Assembly (NCBI GenBank): GCA_963795055.1
Contig: CAWCGJ010000042.1
Span: 186,001 to 250,000, forward strand
Reading direction: 5' to 3'
DNA: 64,000 nucleotides
DNA from: JASHPR01 sp963795055
GTDB lineage: Bacteria; Actinomycetota; Actinomycetes; Streptosporangiales; Streptosporangiaceae
The notes under the pieces: model-generated
Told to the model about the DNA's origin: nothing
Database searches by the model: none
The model's input: only the letters and a program-made list of their open reading frames with translations
Shown: piece by piece, positions 44,157-52,304 of the stretch
Layout of the letters: the number at the start of each line of letters is the position of its first letter
Position numbering within the stretch: position 1 is the first letter of the stretch
Program-made: the position numbers and the translations under genes

Positions 44157-45839
44157 TCAGTGGCCGCGGAAGGCCTCCTCCAGCCACCAGGAGCCGTGCT
44201 GCGAGGTGACCTTCGCGTCGATCACCAGGGGCCGCTCGCGCGGGCCGTCCAGCCATTTGCGCACCGGGCCGAGGTCCCCGGTGCTGCGCACGGTGACGCC
44301 GTCGCCGCCGAACCCGCGCCCGATCTGCGCGATGTCGGCCGGCGGGAACCTGACCGTGTCCAGCGGGTCCCCGTCCGGCCCGAAGTGATGTACCTCGGCA
44401 CCGTAGGCCTCGTCGTCGTAGACCACGATGACCATCGGCAGGCCGAGCCTGACCACGGTCTCCAGCTCGCTGATCCCCATGAGCGCCCCGCCGTCGCCCA
44501 GCGCGGCCACCGTCAGCCGGTCCGGCCGGGCGATCGCGGACCCGATCGCCGACGCCAGCCCGAGGCCGATCGACTGGTAGGCCTGGGTGAAGCAGAACCC
44601 GTCGGCATCCGGGACGGTCAGGAACATGCTCGGGTAGCCCATGAAGTTACCCGAGTCCACCGCGACGATCCGCTCGGCCGGGAGCATGTCGTCCAGGGCG
44701 ATGGTCAGGGTACGGGGTCGATCCGGCCGCCGTCGCTCTCGTCGTGGTAGGGCACGTCCCGCCAGCGGACCTCCCCGGCGATCCGGTTCCGCAGCGCCGC
44801 CGACCGGTAGCCGGCCTGCCGCCCCGCCGTCCCGTCCGCTGCCGCTGACGCCGCCCAGAAGGTCGCTCACCGCCCGCGCGGTCACGCCGACGTCGCCGGT
44901 CACGCCGAACTGCACCGGCCGGTGCGCCCCGATCGCATCCGGCTCGTGGTCCACCTGGACCACGTCCGCGCCCGGGCCGATCAGCTTGCCGTGCCGCAGC
45001 GTCCACATGTTCAGCGAGCAGCCCCAGCCGACGACCAGGTCGGCGTTGAAGATCAGCTCGGCGGCCAGCGGCGAGGCGAACCCGCCGCTGACGTCCAGGT
45101 CCCACGGGCTGCCCCGGAACAGGCCCTTGCCCGCCGCCGAGGTGGCCAGCAGGGCGCCGCACCGGTCGGCCAGCCGCTCCAGGTCCGGCCCGGCCCCGGC
45201 GATCCTCGCTCCCCGCCCGGCGATGAACACCGGCTGCCGGGCTCCGCGCAGCGCTTCAGCCAGCGAGGCCACCGCGGCCGGCGAGGGCTGCACCGCCAGC
45301 GCCGGCCCGAGCGGCTCGATGGCGGGCAGCTCGCACCGCCCGGCCTGCACGTCGAGCGGGAGGGCCAGCACCACCGTGCGCCTTTCGTGCGCCGCGGTGC
45401 GGTAGGCCCGCACCGTGTCGTCGACCGCGAAGCCGGGGGAGTGCAGCCGGAACGCGGTGGCGCCGACCGAGGTGGCCAGGGCCGCCACGTCGATGCGGAA
45501 GTTGGACCGGACGGCGGCGCTGGCCACGTCGGCCGCGAGCACCACCAGCGGGGTGCGGCTCTTGGCCGCCTCGGTGATCCCGGTCATGGCGTTGGTCAGC
45601 CCGGGACCCTGGTGCAGCGACAGGACGCCGGGCCGGCCGCTCATCCGCGCCCAGGCGTCGGCCATCACGGCCGCGCCGCCTTCGTGCCGCGCGGCCAGGT
45701 ACCGCGCGCCGCGGGCGATCAGGGCGTTGGTCACCTTGAAGTTGCCGCTGCCCACCACCCCGAACACGGTGTCCGCGCCCAGGCTGGTCAGCACCGCCGC
45801 CACGGCCTCGGTGACCGGCAGCCCCTCCTTTGCGGGCAT
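44157..45839 (-). CDS. Thiamine diphosphate-dependent enzyme (acetolactate synthase/benzoylformate decarboxylase-like)
   Basis: A 560-residue, three-domain ThDP enzyme. RHEGGAAVMADAWARMSG carries the Glu that activates the cofactor. The central domain has VFIAGRGARIAG. The C-terminal ThDP site is ALGDGGALMGISELE followed by VVYDDEAYGAE; the usual Asn of the GDG-x-N motif is Asp here. About 35 residues near the domain boundary (44700-44800) are out of frame: the alternative reading YRSAALRNRIAGEVRWRDVP looks native, and two compensating indels restore the frame. The start is 15 bases after the cyclase stop, so the two form an operon. The substrate is a 2-oxo acid; which one is unknown. Confidence 0.8.
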   Translation of the reverse strand: MPAKEGLPVTEAVAAVLTSLGADTVFGVVGSGNFKVTNALIARGARYLAARHEGGAAVMADAWARMSGRPGVLSLHQGPGLTNAMTGITEAAKSRTPLVVLAADVASAAVRSNFRIDVAALATSVGATAFRLHSPGFAVDDTVRAYRTAAHERRTVVLALPLDVQAGRCELPAIEPLGPALAVQPSPAAVASLAEALRGARQPVFIAGRGARIAGAGPDLERLADRCGALLATSAAGKGLFRGSPWDLDVSGGFASPLAAELIFNADLVVGWGCSLNMWTLRHGKLIGPGADVVQVDHEPDAIGAHRPVQFGVTGDVGVTARAVSDLLGGVSGSGRDGGAAGRLPVGGAAEPDRRGGPLAGRALPRRERRRPDRPRTLTIALDDMLPAERIVAVDSGNFMGYPSMFLTVPDADGFCFTQAYQSIGLGLASAIGSAIARPDRLTVAALGDGGALMGISELETVVRLGLPMVIVVYDDEAYGAEVHHFGPDGDPLDTVRFPPADIAQIGRGFGGDGVTVRSTGDLGPVRKWLDGPRERPLVIDAKVTSQHGSWWLEEAFRGH

Positions 45840-45853
45840 CAGGACCGCCGGCG

Positions 45854-46630
45854 TCAGGAGCGCTCGACCAGGGCTATCGCCCGGCACGGGCTGCCGGACC
45901 CGCCGGTGATCGGCAGCGGGCCCGCGATGACCACCGCGCCGGTGGCCGGCAGCCGGGCCAGGTTCTGCAGCTGGGTGAGGCCGTACTTGCCCGCGCCGAG
46001 CAGCGAGGCGTGGCACGGGAACGGCGGGTCGAACGAGTGCGCGGTCCCGGCGTCCGTGCCCACGGTCTCCACGCCGAGCCCGAGCAGCGGCGTGTCGCTC
46101 GCCAGCCACTGCGCGCACCGGACCGAGATTCCCGGAGTGTGCGGCCCGGTGGCGTCGGCGTTGAGGAATTCCTGCTGGCTGTGCGACCTGGCGTCCCAGC
46201 CGGTCCGGTAAAGCAGCCAGCCGCCGTCGGGCAGGGCGCCGTGCTCGGCCTCCCACTTCTTGACGTCGTCGATCTCCAGCAGGAAGTCCGGGTCGGCGGC
46301 GGCCTGCGCGCTGAAGTCGAGCACCACGGCGGGCGCGATCAGCCTGGTGACCGGCACCTGCGCGACGTCCTCGCCGTCGCGGCCGGTGGCCCAGTGCACC
46401 GGCGCGTCGAAATGGGTGCCGGTGTGCTCGCCGGTGCTGATGTCGTTCCAGTACCACGCGGGCCCGCGCTCGTCGTACCGGCTGATCTCCTGCAGCGAGA
46501 AGGACTTGGTGTTCCCGAACGGCTCCGGGAGCCTGATCACCGGGGTTTCCGAGTTGAGCTGCGAGGTGAGGTCGATGACCTCGATCGTGGCGGCGCGGAT
46601 GGCCGAGATGAGTGCGTCGAGCACGGGCAT
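45854..46630 (-). CDS. Cyclase/kynurenine formamidase-like metal hydrolase
   Basis: A 258-residue protein starting at ATG 46630 with GGAGG upstream. The metal motif HTGTHFDAPVHWATG is the HxGTHxDxPxH signature of the cyclase family (KynB, isatin hydrolase, polyketide-type cyclases). GVETVGTDAGTAHSFDP near residue 195 is also family-typical. It precedes a ThDP 2-oxo acid enzyme, which suggests ring-opening or amide hydrolysis feeding a 2-oxo acid. No other kynurenine or isatin pathway genes are present, so the substrate remains open. Confidence 0.85.
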   Translation of the reverse strand: MPVLDALISAIRAATIEVIDLTSQLNSETPVIRLPEPFGNTKSFSLQEISRYDERGPAWYWNDISTGEHTGTHFDAPVHWATGRDGEDVAQVPVTRLIAPAVVLDFSAQAAADPDFLLEIDDVKKWEAEHGALPDGGWLLYRTGWDARSHSQQEFLNADATGPHTPGISVRCAQWLASDTPLLGLGVETVGTDAGTAHSFDPPFPCHASLLGAGKYGLTQLQNLARLPATGAVVIAGPLPITGGSGSPCRAIALVERS

Positions 46631-46783
46631 GAGCTGCCTCCGGTCGGCGTGGGTGCGGGGTAATCCGCGGGACGGCACTAGCCTGCCGCACCGGCCCGGC
46701 CGCACGCCAGGGGCGGGCCGGGAAGGCCGGGCCCGCCGCCCGCAGCGGACGCGACTGTCATCTCATTCGCGCAAAATGGTGGT

Positions 46784-47566
46784 ATGACGAGGCCCATCCC
46801 CCAGGCGCGGACGCTGGTGACCGAGGACGGCGTCGCGATCGATGCCGTCCACCTGACCGGCGACGACGACCTCGCGGTCGTAATGGCGCACGGCTTTACG
46901 CTGCACTGGCAGCACGGGGCGGTGTGGAAGGCGGCCACCCGGCTGAACCGGAGTTGCGGGGTCATCACGTTCGACTTCCGCGGGCACGGCCGCTCCGGGG
47001 GCGTGTCCACGCTCGGCGACCTGGAGATCCGGGACGTCGATGTCGCGCTCCGCTACGCCCGGGAACTCGGCTACCAGCGGATCGCCACGGTGGGGTTCTC
47101 GATGGGCGCGTCGATCGTGCTCCGGCACGCGGGCCTGATCGGCGGGGCGGACGCGGTGGTCTCGGTCAGCGGCCCCGGGTGGTGGTACTTCCGGGGCACC
47201 CGGCCGATGCGCAAGGTGCACTGGGCGGTGGAGCACCGGCTCGGCCGGCTGGTCACCCGGACCGTGCTGAACACCCGGATCAGCTCGGGGAGGTGGGACC
47301 CGGTCCCGATGCCGCCCGCAGACGCCGCGGCGCGGATCGCGCCGACCCCGCTGCTGATCGTGCACGGCGACCAGGACGGCTACTTCCCCGTCGACCACGC
47401 CAAGCAGCTGTACGCGGCGGCGCACGATCCCAAGGAGCTGTGGATCGTGCCCGGCTTCGGCCACGCCGAGTCCGGGGCGGTCGACGACCCGGCCCTGCTG
47501 GACCGGATCGTCGGCTGGATCCGCGCGGCCATACCGGTGGCGGCCAGCCCTAACGCGGTGGCCTGA
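46784..47566 (+). CDS. Alpha/beta hydrolase
   Basis: A 260-residue serine hydrolase. VVMAHGFTLHW is the oxyanion segment, FRGHGRSGG follows strand 4, and VGFSMGAS contains the nucleophile Ser. VHGDQDGYFP carries the Asp and VPGFGHAES the His, so the triad is complete. There is no signal peptide. The substrate is unknown; carboxylesterase, thioesterase or lipase-like activity is possible. It is convergent with the AsnC-type regulator and divergent from the cyclase gene. Confidence 0.87.
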   Translation: MTRPIPQARTLVTEDGVAIDAVHLTGDDDLAVVMAHGFTLHWQHGAVWKAATRLNRSCGVITFDFRGHGRSGGVSTLGDLEIRDVDVALRYARELGYQRIATVGFSMGASIVLRHAGLIGGADAVVSVSGPGWWYFRGTRPMRKVHWAVEHRLGRLVTRTVLNTRISSGRWDPVPMPPADAAARIAPTPLLIVHGDQDGYFPVDHAKQLYAAAHDPKELWIVPGFGHAESGAVDDPALLDRIVGWIRAAIPVAASPNAVA

Positions 47567-47576
47567 CCAGGCCTGA

Positions 47577-48563
47577 TCAGGCGGCCGGCAGCACGGTCGC
47601 CGCGCGCTTGGCCGTGCGGATGATCGGCGCGACCTCGACGGCGTTCACGCCGTCCAGGCTGGCGATGCGCTCGGTCAGGTAACGGTAGAGCGCCTCGTCG
47701 TCCCGGCACAGCACGCTGGCGATCAGGTTGCTGGTCCCGGTGGTCGCGGCGACGAACGGGATCTCGGGATGCCCGGCGAGCGCCTCGCCGACCGCGGCCA
47801 GCCGCGCGGGCGCCACCGACATCCACAGGTGCGCCCGGGTCGCGATGCCGAACGCCGCCTCCTCGACATCCACGTCGAGGTACAGCACGTCGGCGGCCCG
47901 GAGCTCGGCGACCCGGCGCCGGACCGTGGACTCGTGCCAGTGGGTGGCGTGCGCCAGCTCGGCGTAGCTGGCCCGGCCGTCGGCGGCCAGTTCGGCGAGG
48001 AGCACCCGGTCGTCGGGCCCCAGGCCCGGCACGTGCGGACCGGAGCCGTGGCCGGGCGGCGGCGGCGCGAGCGCGGCCGCCTGCTCCTCGGTGAGGGCCT
48101 CGGTGGCGCCCGGCCAGTGACTGGCGCCGCCGCGGAACATGTGCAGCAGCGAGTGCGCGCTGACGGCCACGATCCGGCGGCTGGCCGGAAGCTGCCGGAG
48201 CAGCAGTTCGTGGCCGCTGCTGCCGTCGAGCGGCTGCACCATGCAGCAGATCTCGGTCCCGCCGGACGTGAGCTGGACCCAGGAGGTATCCGGGCGACGG
48301 GCGAGCGCGTCGGCCACGGCCGATGCGGCGTCGGGCACGCACTGCAGCCTGACCACCCACTTGGACTCGCCGATCCGGTGCGTGTCGGGCACGGCGACCA
48401 CGCGGACCACGGCCGCGGCGTGCATCCTCCGGTAGCGCCGGGCCACGGTCTGCTCGGATGCGCCGGTCACCGCGGCGACGCGGCGGAAAGGGACCCGGCC
48501 GTCGATGATCAAGGCATGGATGATCTGCCGGTCTAGGTGGTCAATGTTAAATGCTTCCATCAT
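47577..48563 (-). CDS. Lrp/AsnC-family regulator with two HTH-sensor modules
   Basis: A 328-residue protein, about twice the usual Lrp length. The first module has DHLDRQIIHALIIDGRVPF and the helix-turn-helix AAVTGASEQTVARRYRRM, followed by a RAM-like sensor. The second repeats this: GPDDRVLLAELAADGRASY, HATHWHESTVRRRVAEL, and a C-terminal sensor with FVAATTGTSNLIASVLC. Such double-module AsnC proteins occur in actinobacteria; their ligands are mostly unknown. It is divergent from the DHA2 exporter with a 123-base gap, so regulation of that exporter is the best guess. Confidence 0.87.
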   Translation of the reverse strand: MMEAFNIDHLDRQIIHALIIDGRVPFRRVAAVTGASEQTVARRYRRMHAAAVVRVVAVPDTHRIGESKWVVRLQCVPDAASAVADALARRPDTSWVQLTSGGTEICCMVQPLDGSSGHELLLRQLPASRRIVAVSAHSLLHMFRGGASHWPGATEALTEEQAAALAPPPPGHGSGPHVPGLGPDDRVLLAELAADGRASYAELAHATHWHESTVRRRVAELRAADVLYLDVDVEEAAFGIATRAHLWMSVAPARLAAVGEALAGHPEIPFVAATTGTSNLIASVLCRDDEALYRYLTERIASLDGVNAVEVAPIIRTAKRAATVLPAA

Positions 48564-48686
48564 CCATAACGGTATGCCGCGGAGGAATCAGGCACAAGCG
48601 CGGCTGAAGTGGAAGCGGGGTCCGGGCATCGCCGACCCTGGACATGGGGATCGCCGGACGGGCGGCCCGCAGCCGAGGAGATGGTC

Positions 48687-50132
48687 ATGGAACGGAAGTG
48701 GTGGACCCTGCTGGCGGTCTGCCTGGGCACGTTCATGCTGCTCGTGGACGTGACGATCGTAAACGTCGCGCTGCCCAGCATCCAGGACGACCTGCACGCC
48801 AGCTTCGCGCAACTGCAGTGGGTCGTGGACGCGTACGCGCTGTCGCTGGCCGCGCTGCTGCTCACGGCGGGCTCGCTGGCCGACATCTTCGGCCGCCGGC
48901 TGCTGTTCGCGATCGGCCTGGCCCTCTTCACCGTGGGGTCGCTGCTCTGCGCGCTCGCGACCGGCCCGGTCTTCCTGGTGCTGGCCCGGGCCGGGCAGGG
49001 GATCGGCGGCGCGATCATGTTCGCCACCTCGCTCGCGCTGCTCGCGCAGGCCTTCCACGGCCGGGAACGGGGCACCGCGTTCGCCGTCTGGGGCGCGGTG
49101 ACCGGGGCCGCGGTGGCCATCGGGCCGGTGCTGGGCGGGATCATCACCACCGGATGGAGCTGGCGGGGGATCTTCTTCGTGAACATCCCCGTCGGCGTGG
49201 CCGCGATAGCCGTGACCGTCTGGCGGGTCGCCGAGTCGCGCGACCCCGGCCGCGGCGGCGTGGACCTGCCCGGGTTCGCCCTGTTCACCGGCGCGCTCGT
49301 CGCGCTCGTCTACGGCCTGATCCGGGCCGGCGAGCAGGGCTGGGGCGACGCCGGGGTAGCGATCTGCCTGGGCGGTGCGGCGGTGCTGCTCGCCGCGTTC
49401 GTGGCCGCGGAGCGGTGGCGCCGCGAGCCGATGTTCGACCTGTCGCTGTTCCGCGTGCCCACGTTCTGCGGCGGCTCGGTGGCCGCGTTCGCGGTCAACG
49501 GGTGCGTGTACGCCATGCTGCTGTACATCGTGCTGTACCTGCAGGACGTGCTCGGCTACAACGCCCTGCAGACCGGGCTCCGCCTGCTGATCATGTCGGC
49601 GGTCACCCTGCCCGCTGCGGTCGTCTCAGGCCGGCTGAGCAGCCGGGTTCCGCTGCGGCTGCTGATCGGCGTGGGCCTGGCCCTGTCCGGCGCCGGGTTG
49701 CTGCTCATGGCCGGCCTGGCGGCCCGCTCCGGCTGGACCCATCTGATTCCCGGGCTGGTCGCGGCCGGAGTGGGCTCCGGCCTGGTCAACCCGGCGCTGG
49801 CCGCCACCGCGGTGGGCGTGGTCCCGCACCGGGCAGCCGGGATGGCGTCGGGCATCAACAGCACGTTCCGCCAGGTCGGGGTGGCCACCGGGATCGCCGT
49901 GTTCGGCACCCTACTCGCTGCCCGGGTGGGGCACCGCCCCCTCGCGCAGGTTTCCCGGGCCGCGTTCGTCAGCGGGCTGAACGAGATCCTCGTGGTGAGC
50001 GGCGTCGGCGCCCTGGTCGCGGCGGTCGCGGCGCTGGCCCTGATCCGCACCCAGGACTTCGCGCCCCCGGCCGCCGCCACCACCCCGCCCGCCACCGCCC
50101 AGCACCCGCTCACCCCGGCCCGCCCCGAATAA
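48687..50132 (+). CDS. MFS exporter, DHA2 (EmrB/QacA) family
   Basis: A 481-residue, 14-helix drug:H+ antiporter. ATG 48687 is preferred over 48681 because GAGGAG precedes it by six bases. LVDVTIVNVALPSIQDDL is motif D1 of the family, GSLADIFGRRLLF motif A after TM2, and AVAIGPVLGGIIT motif C. The C-terminus is proline/alanine-rich. It exports cationic or amphiphilic compounds; the substrate is not predictable. It is divergent from the AsnC-type regulator, which may control it. Confidence 0.9.
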   Translation: MERKWWTLLAVCLGTFMLLVDVTIVNVALPSIQDDLHASFAQLQWVVDAYALSLAALLLTAGSLADIFGRRLLFAIGLALFTVGSLLCALATGPVFLVLARAGQGIGGAIMFATSLALLAQAFHGRERGTAFAVWGAVTGAAVAIGPVLGGIITTGWSWRGIFFVNIPVGVAAIAVTVWRVAESRDPGRGGVDLPGFALFTGALVALVYGLIRAGEQGWGDAGVAICLGGAAVLLAAFVAAERWRREPMFDLSLFRVPTFCGGSVAAFAVNGCVYAMLLYIVLYLQDVLGYNALQTGLRLLIMSAVTLPAAVVSGRLSSRVPLRLLIGVGLALSGAGLLLMAGLAARSGWTHLIPGLVAAGVGSGLVNPALAATAVGVVPHRAAGMASGINSTFRQVGVATGIAVFGTLLAARVGHRPLAQVSRAAFVSGLNEILVVSGVGALVAAVAALALIRTQDFAPPAAATTPPATAQHPLTPARPE

Positions 50133-50143
50133 CCATGATCATC

Positions 50144-50220
50144 GCAACTTTTCATTGGATCGGTGGTCACAAAGCGGTCGAAATTGGGTGATCAGCTGAC
50201 TGGATCCAATGAAAAGTCGC
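50144..50220. repeat. Inverted-repeat element with 18-bp arms (MITE-like or terminator)
   Basis: GCAACTTTTCATTGGATC (50144-50161) and the complement of GCGACTTTTCATTGGATC (50203-50220) are inverted arms with one mismatch around a 41-base centre containing TGATCAGCTGA. The arms are far less GC-rich than the surroundings. It follows the MFS stop by 11 bases. Confidence 0.7.
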
Positions 50221-50798
50221 GTATCGGGTGATGAAGCAAGGTGGTTCGGCCTGGGCATTGCGGGCCCGTGAGGTGTTCTGTTCGGGCGTAGCTGAGTCGG
50301 CTCCCTGTCCCTGATAGCTGCCGGGCCTGCGACCGGGCGGGCGGGTCAAGGACCGGGCGGGAGCCCGGCCGGCGTAGCCGGCGCCGTTAGGCGTCCTTGA
50401 CGCGGTCGCCCGGGAGTGGATCATTGCCAGGCGGCAGGGCAGGGAGAGTGGTGCGCGGGTGTGGTCAGCGGTTCAGGTTGGGGCCTTTCTGTGCGGGTGA
50501 CCAGCCGTGGCGGCCGGGGGGCGGGGCAGGAGCAGCCAGCCTTACCTAGGTGCGCGGGGCTTGGGCGCTGCCCCGGCGACATGATGATTGATTGGGTGTC
50601 CCCGGCTTGCGGGGATGCGGCCGCTCAGTCTAATCAGGCCGCCCGCCTGGCCCTTGGTGGCCGGGCCGGCAGCGGCTGACAGCGGCTCGCGGGAGCCGGC
50701 CGCGGTAGTTCCCCATCGGTGAAGTGTGGCTGCGGCGTGCCGCCCGGGGGCCGGCGCGCCAGGGGGGCTGGTGACCATGGGCAACGGGTGAGGGGTGT
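50221..50798. other. Non-coding region downstream of the IS110 transposase
   Basis: About 580 bases without a supportable gene between the inverted-repeat element and the IS110 transposase stop. It is irregular G-rich sequence with several short direct repeats of CCGGGCGGG. If the element is of the IS1111 subgroup, its guide (bridge) RNA would be encoded here. Confidence 0.5.
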
Positions 50799-51836
50799 TC
50801 AGGCGGCGGTGAGCGCGTCGTCGCCGAGCTCGGTCAGGATGTGGCAGGCCTGCCGGACGATCTTGCGAGCCTCGGACAAGGCGGCGCGCTTACTGTTCTT
50901 GCGGTCCTTGACCGCCGCGTAGTAGGCGTGGTCGGGGGCCGAGGCGCGGGCGTGGGTCTTGCCGGCCTCATAGACCGCCCAGCGCAGCACCGGCGGGCCC
51001 TGCCGGGACAGCCGCCCGGGCGGGCCTTTGCCATCGGAGGACCAGACGGTGATGTCCAGCCCGGTGAACCGGACCGCCTTGCGGGAGGAGGAGAACCGGC
51101 CCGCCCCGGCCAGCCAGCAGGTCAGCGCCAGCGCGGTGACCGGGCCGACCCCATACAGCCGCGCGGCCAGCACCTTCGCCCCGGTCAGATGCCGGGCGGC
51201 ACCGCGCAGCTGGGTGCGCAGCACCTCCATGCGGGCCTCGGTGGCGGCGAGCATGTCCAGGGCGGTGGCGACCTGCAGCTGCCCGCCCGGCGACAGGTGC
51301 GCGGCGGCGGCGGCTCGCAGCGCGGCCAGGCCCTGCTCGGTGCGCAGCGCGCCCTCGCCCAGCGCCGGGGCGCCCTGGTGGAAGAACACCGCGTGAATGC
51401 GCTGCACCCAGGCGGTGTGCTCACGGCGCAGGTCGTGGTAGGTCTCCAGCAGCGCCCGGTACTCCAGGATCTGCGCCGGCGGGACCCAGCACCCCGGCAG
51501 CGGGCCCTCGGCCAGCAAGACCCTCAAGTGCCGGGAGTCGGTCTTGTCGGTCTTGGCATGCCGCTTGCGGCCGCGAGCCGCAGCGGTGTCGGCCGGCTCG
51601 CCCACATGCGCGGCAATCCCGGCCGCGGCCAGCTCCTCGGCGACATACCGCCACCCGGTGCACCCCTCCATGGCGAACGCGACGTCGTCGCGGCCGGCGA
51701 ACCGGGCCAGCCAGGCCCGCAGGTGCACCCGGTCAGCCGGGGCGATCTGGCCACGCTTTACCTCCCCGGTCACGGTGTCGAGATAGTCGAAGGTCAGCTG
51801 CTTCCGGTGGATATCCAGCCCGCCTACGATGGGCAT
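50799..51836 (-). CDS. IS110-family transposase
   Basis: A 345-residue serine/RuvC-type transposase. ATG 51836 follows GGAGG. The N-terminal DEDD domain has GGLDIHRKQLTFDYLD, then FAMEGCTGWRYV, and KRHAKTDKTDSRHLRVLL with the last acids. The C-terminal transposase_20 domain has LYGVGPVTALALTCWLAG and RFTGLDITV; PVLRWAVYEAGKTHA contains the region of the catalytic Ser in related proteins, though here the position is less clear. The family uses a structured RNA from a flanking non-coding region to choose targets. The frame is intact. Confidence 0.88.
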   Translation of the reverse strand: MPIVGGLDIHRKQLTFDYLDTVTGEVKRGQIAPADRVHLRAWLARFAGRDDVAFAMEGCTGWRYVAEELAAAGIAAHVGEPADTAAARGRKRHAKTDKTDSRHLRVLLAEGPLPGCWVPPAQILEYRALLETYHDLRREHTAWVQRIHAVFFHQGAPALGEGALRTEQGLAALRAAAAAHLSPGGQLQVATALDMLAATEARMEVLRTQLRGAARHLTGAKVLAARLYGVGPVTALALTCWLAGAGRFSSSRKAVRFTGLDITVWSSDGKGPPGRLSRQGPPVLRWAVYEAGKTHARASAPDHAYYAAVKDRKNSKRAALSEARKIVRQACHILTELGDDALTAA

Positions 51837-52018
51837 CGGGACCTCCTCAAGCTCCGAAGGGGCGCACGCCCCCATGCGAAATGCCTACGCGGTCAAGCGT
51901 GACCCGCGTCTGAGCTGGGGAGGTCTCCAGCACCCGGCCAGCGACCTCAGCCCGGCCCGATGCATGTCATCTAATGATCATGAAATGAGGGCTCTAGGGG
52001 TGGGGCGCCATGGAGGTT
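51837..52018. other. Non-coding region upstream of the IS110 transposase
   Basis: About 180 bases from the transposase start to a G-rich repeat. In the IS110 subgroup the bridge RNA is encoded on this side. ATCTAATGATCATGAAATGAG near 51970 is an AT-rich island in otherwise GC-rich DNA and may mark the element end. Confidence 0.35.
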
Positions 52019-52101
52019 GGGGACAGGCCTGGGGTCGGAGACCACCCGGGGTGATGGGGACGGCCTGGGGATCGGGGACGGGCTAGGGGTCGGGGACGCC
52101 C
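52019..52101. repeat. Degenerate G-rich tandem repeat, 18-19 bp period
   Basis: Successive units GGGGACAGGCCTGGGGTC, a diverged one, GGGGACGGCCTGGGGATC, GGGGACGGGCTAGGGGTC and a partial unit run from 52019 to about 52101. The TAG in the fourth unit supplies the stop of the truncated minus-strand gene next to it. Confidence 0.7.
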
Positions 52102-52223
52102 AGGCCCTCGACGCTGGGAATCTCGATCCTGAAGTGGGCGCCGTCCGGAAACCGGCCCGGGCTCGCGGTCGGCGCCGACTCGGGCGTGATCCCGTGTCCC
52201 GCGAGGAGCTCGGCTCCGGTCAT
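52083..52223 (-). pseudogene. N-terminal fragment of an unidentified protein
   Basis: ATG 52223 with AGAAGGG upstream opens 46 codons: TGAELLAGHGITPESAPT, then FPDGAHFRIEIPSVEG. Composition and start look like the genuine N-terminus of a larger actinobacterial protein. After SVEG the frame enters the G-rich tandem repeat and stops. The parent gene was not identified. Its position beside the IS110 region suggests disruption by a mobile element or deletion. Confidence 0.5.
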
Positions 52224-52304
52224 GCCCGGCCGCCCTTCTGGAGTTCCGGCCCGCGTTTTTACCATTGTGCGACGCACCGGTCCCTGGCAGACAAGGAAGG
52301 CACG

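Noticed and set aside
46784..50132. Part of a secondary-metabolite cluster with the cyclase and ThDP enzyme
   Set aside because: No PKS, NRPS, terpene or RiPP genes are nearby; a hydrolase, regulator and exporter are not sufficient.
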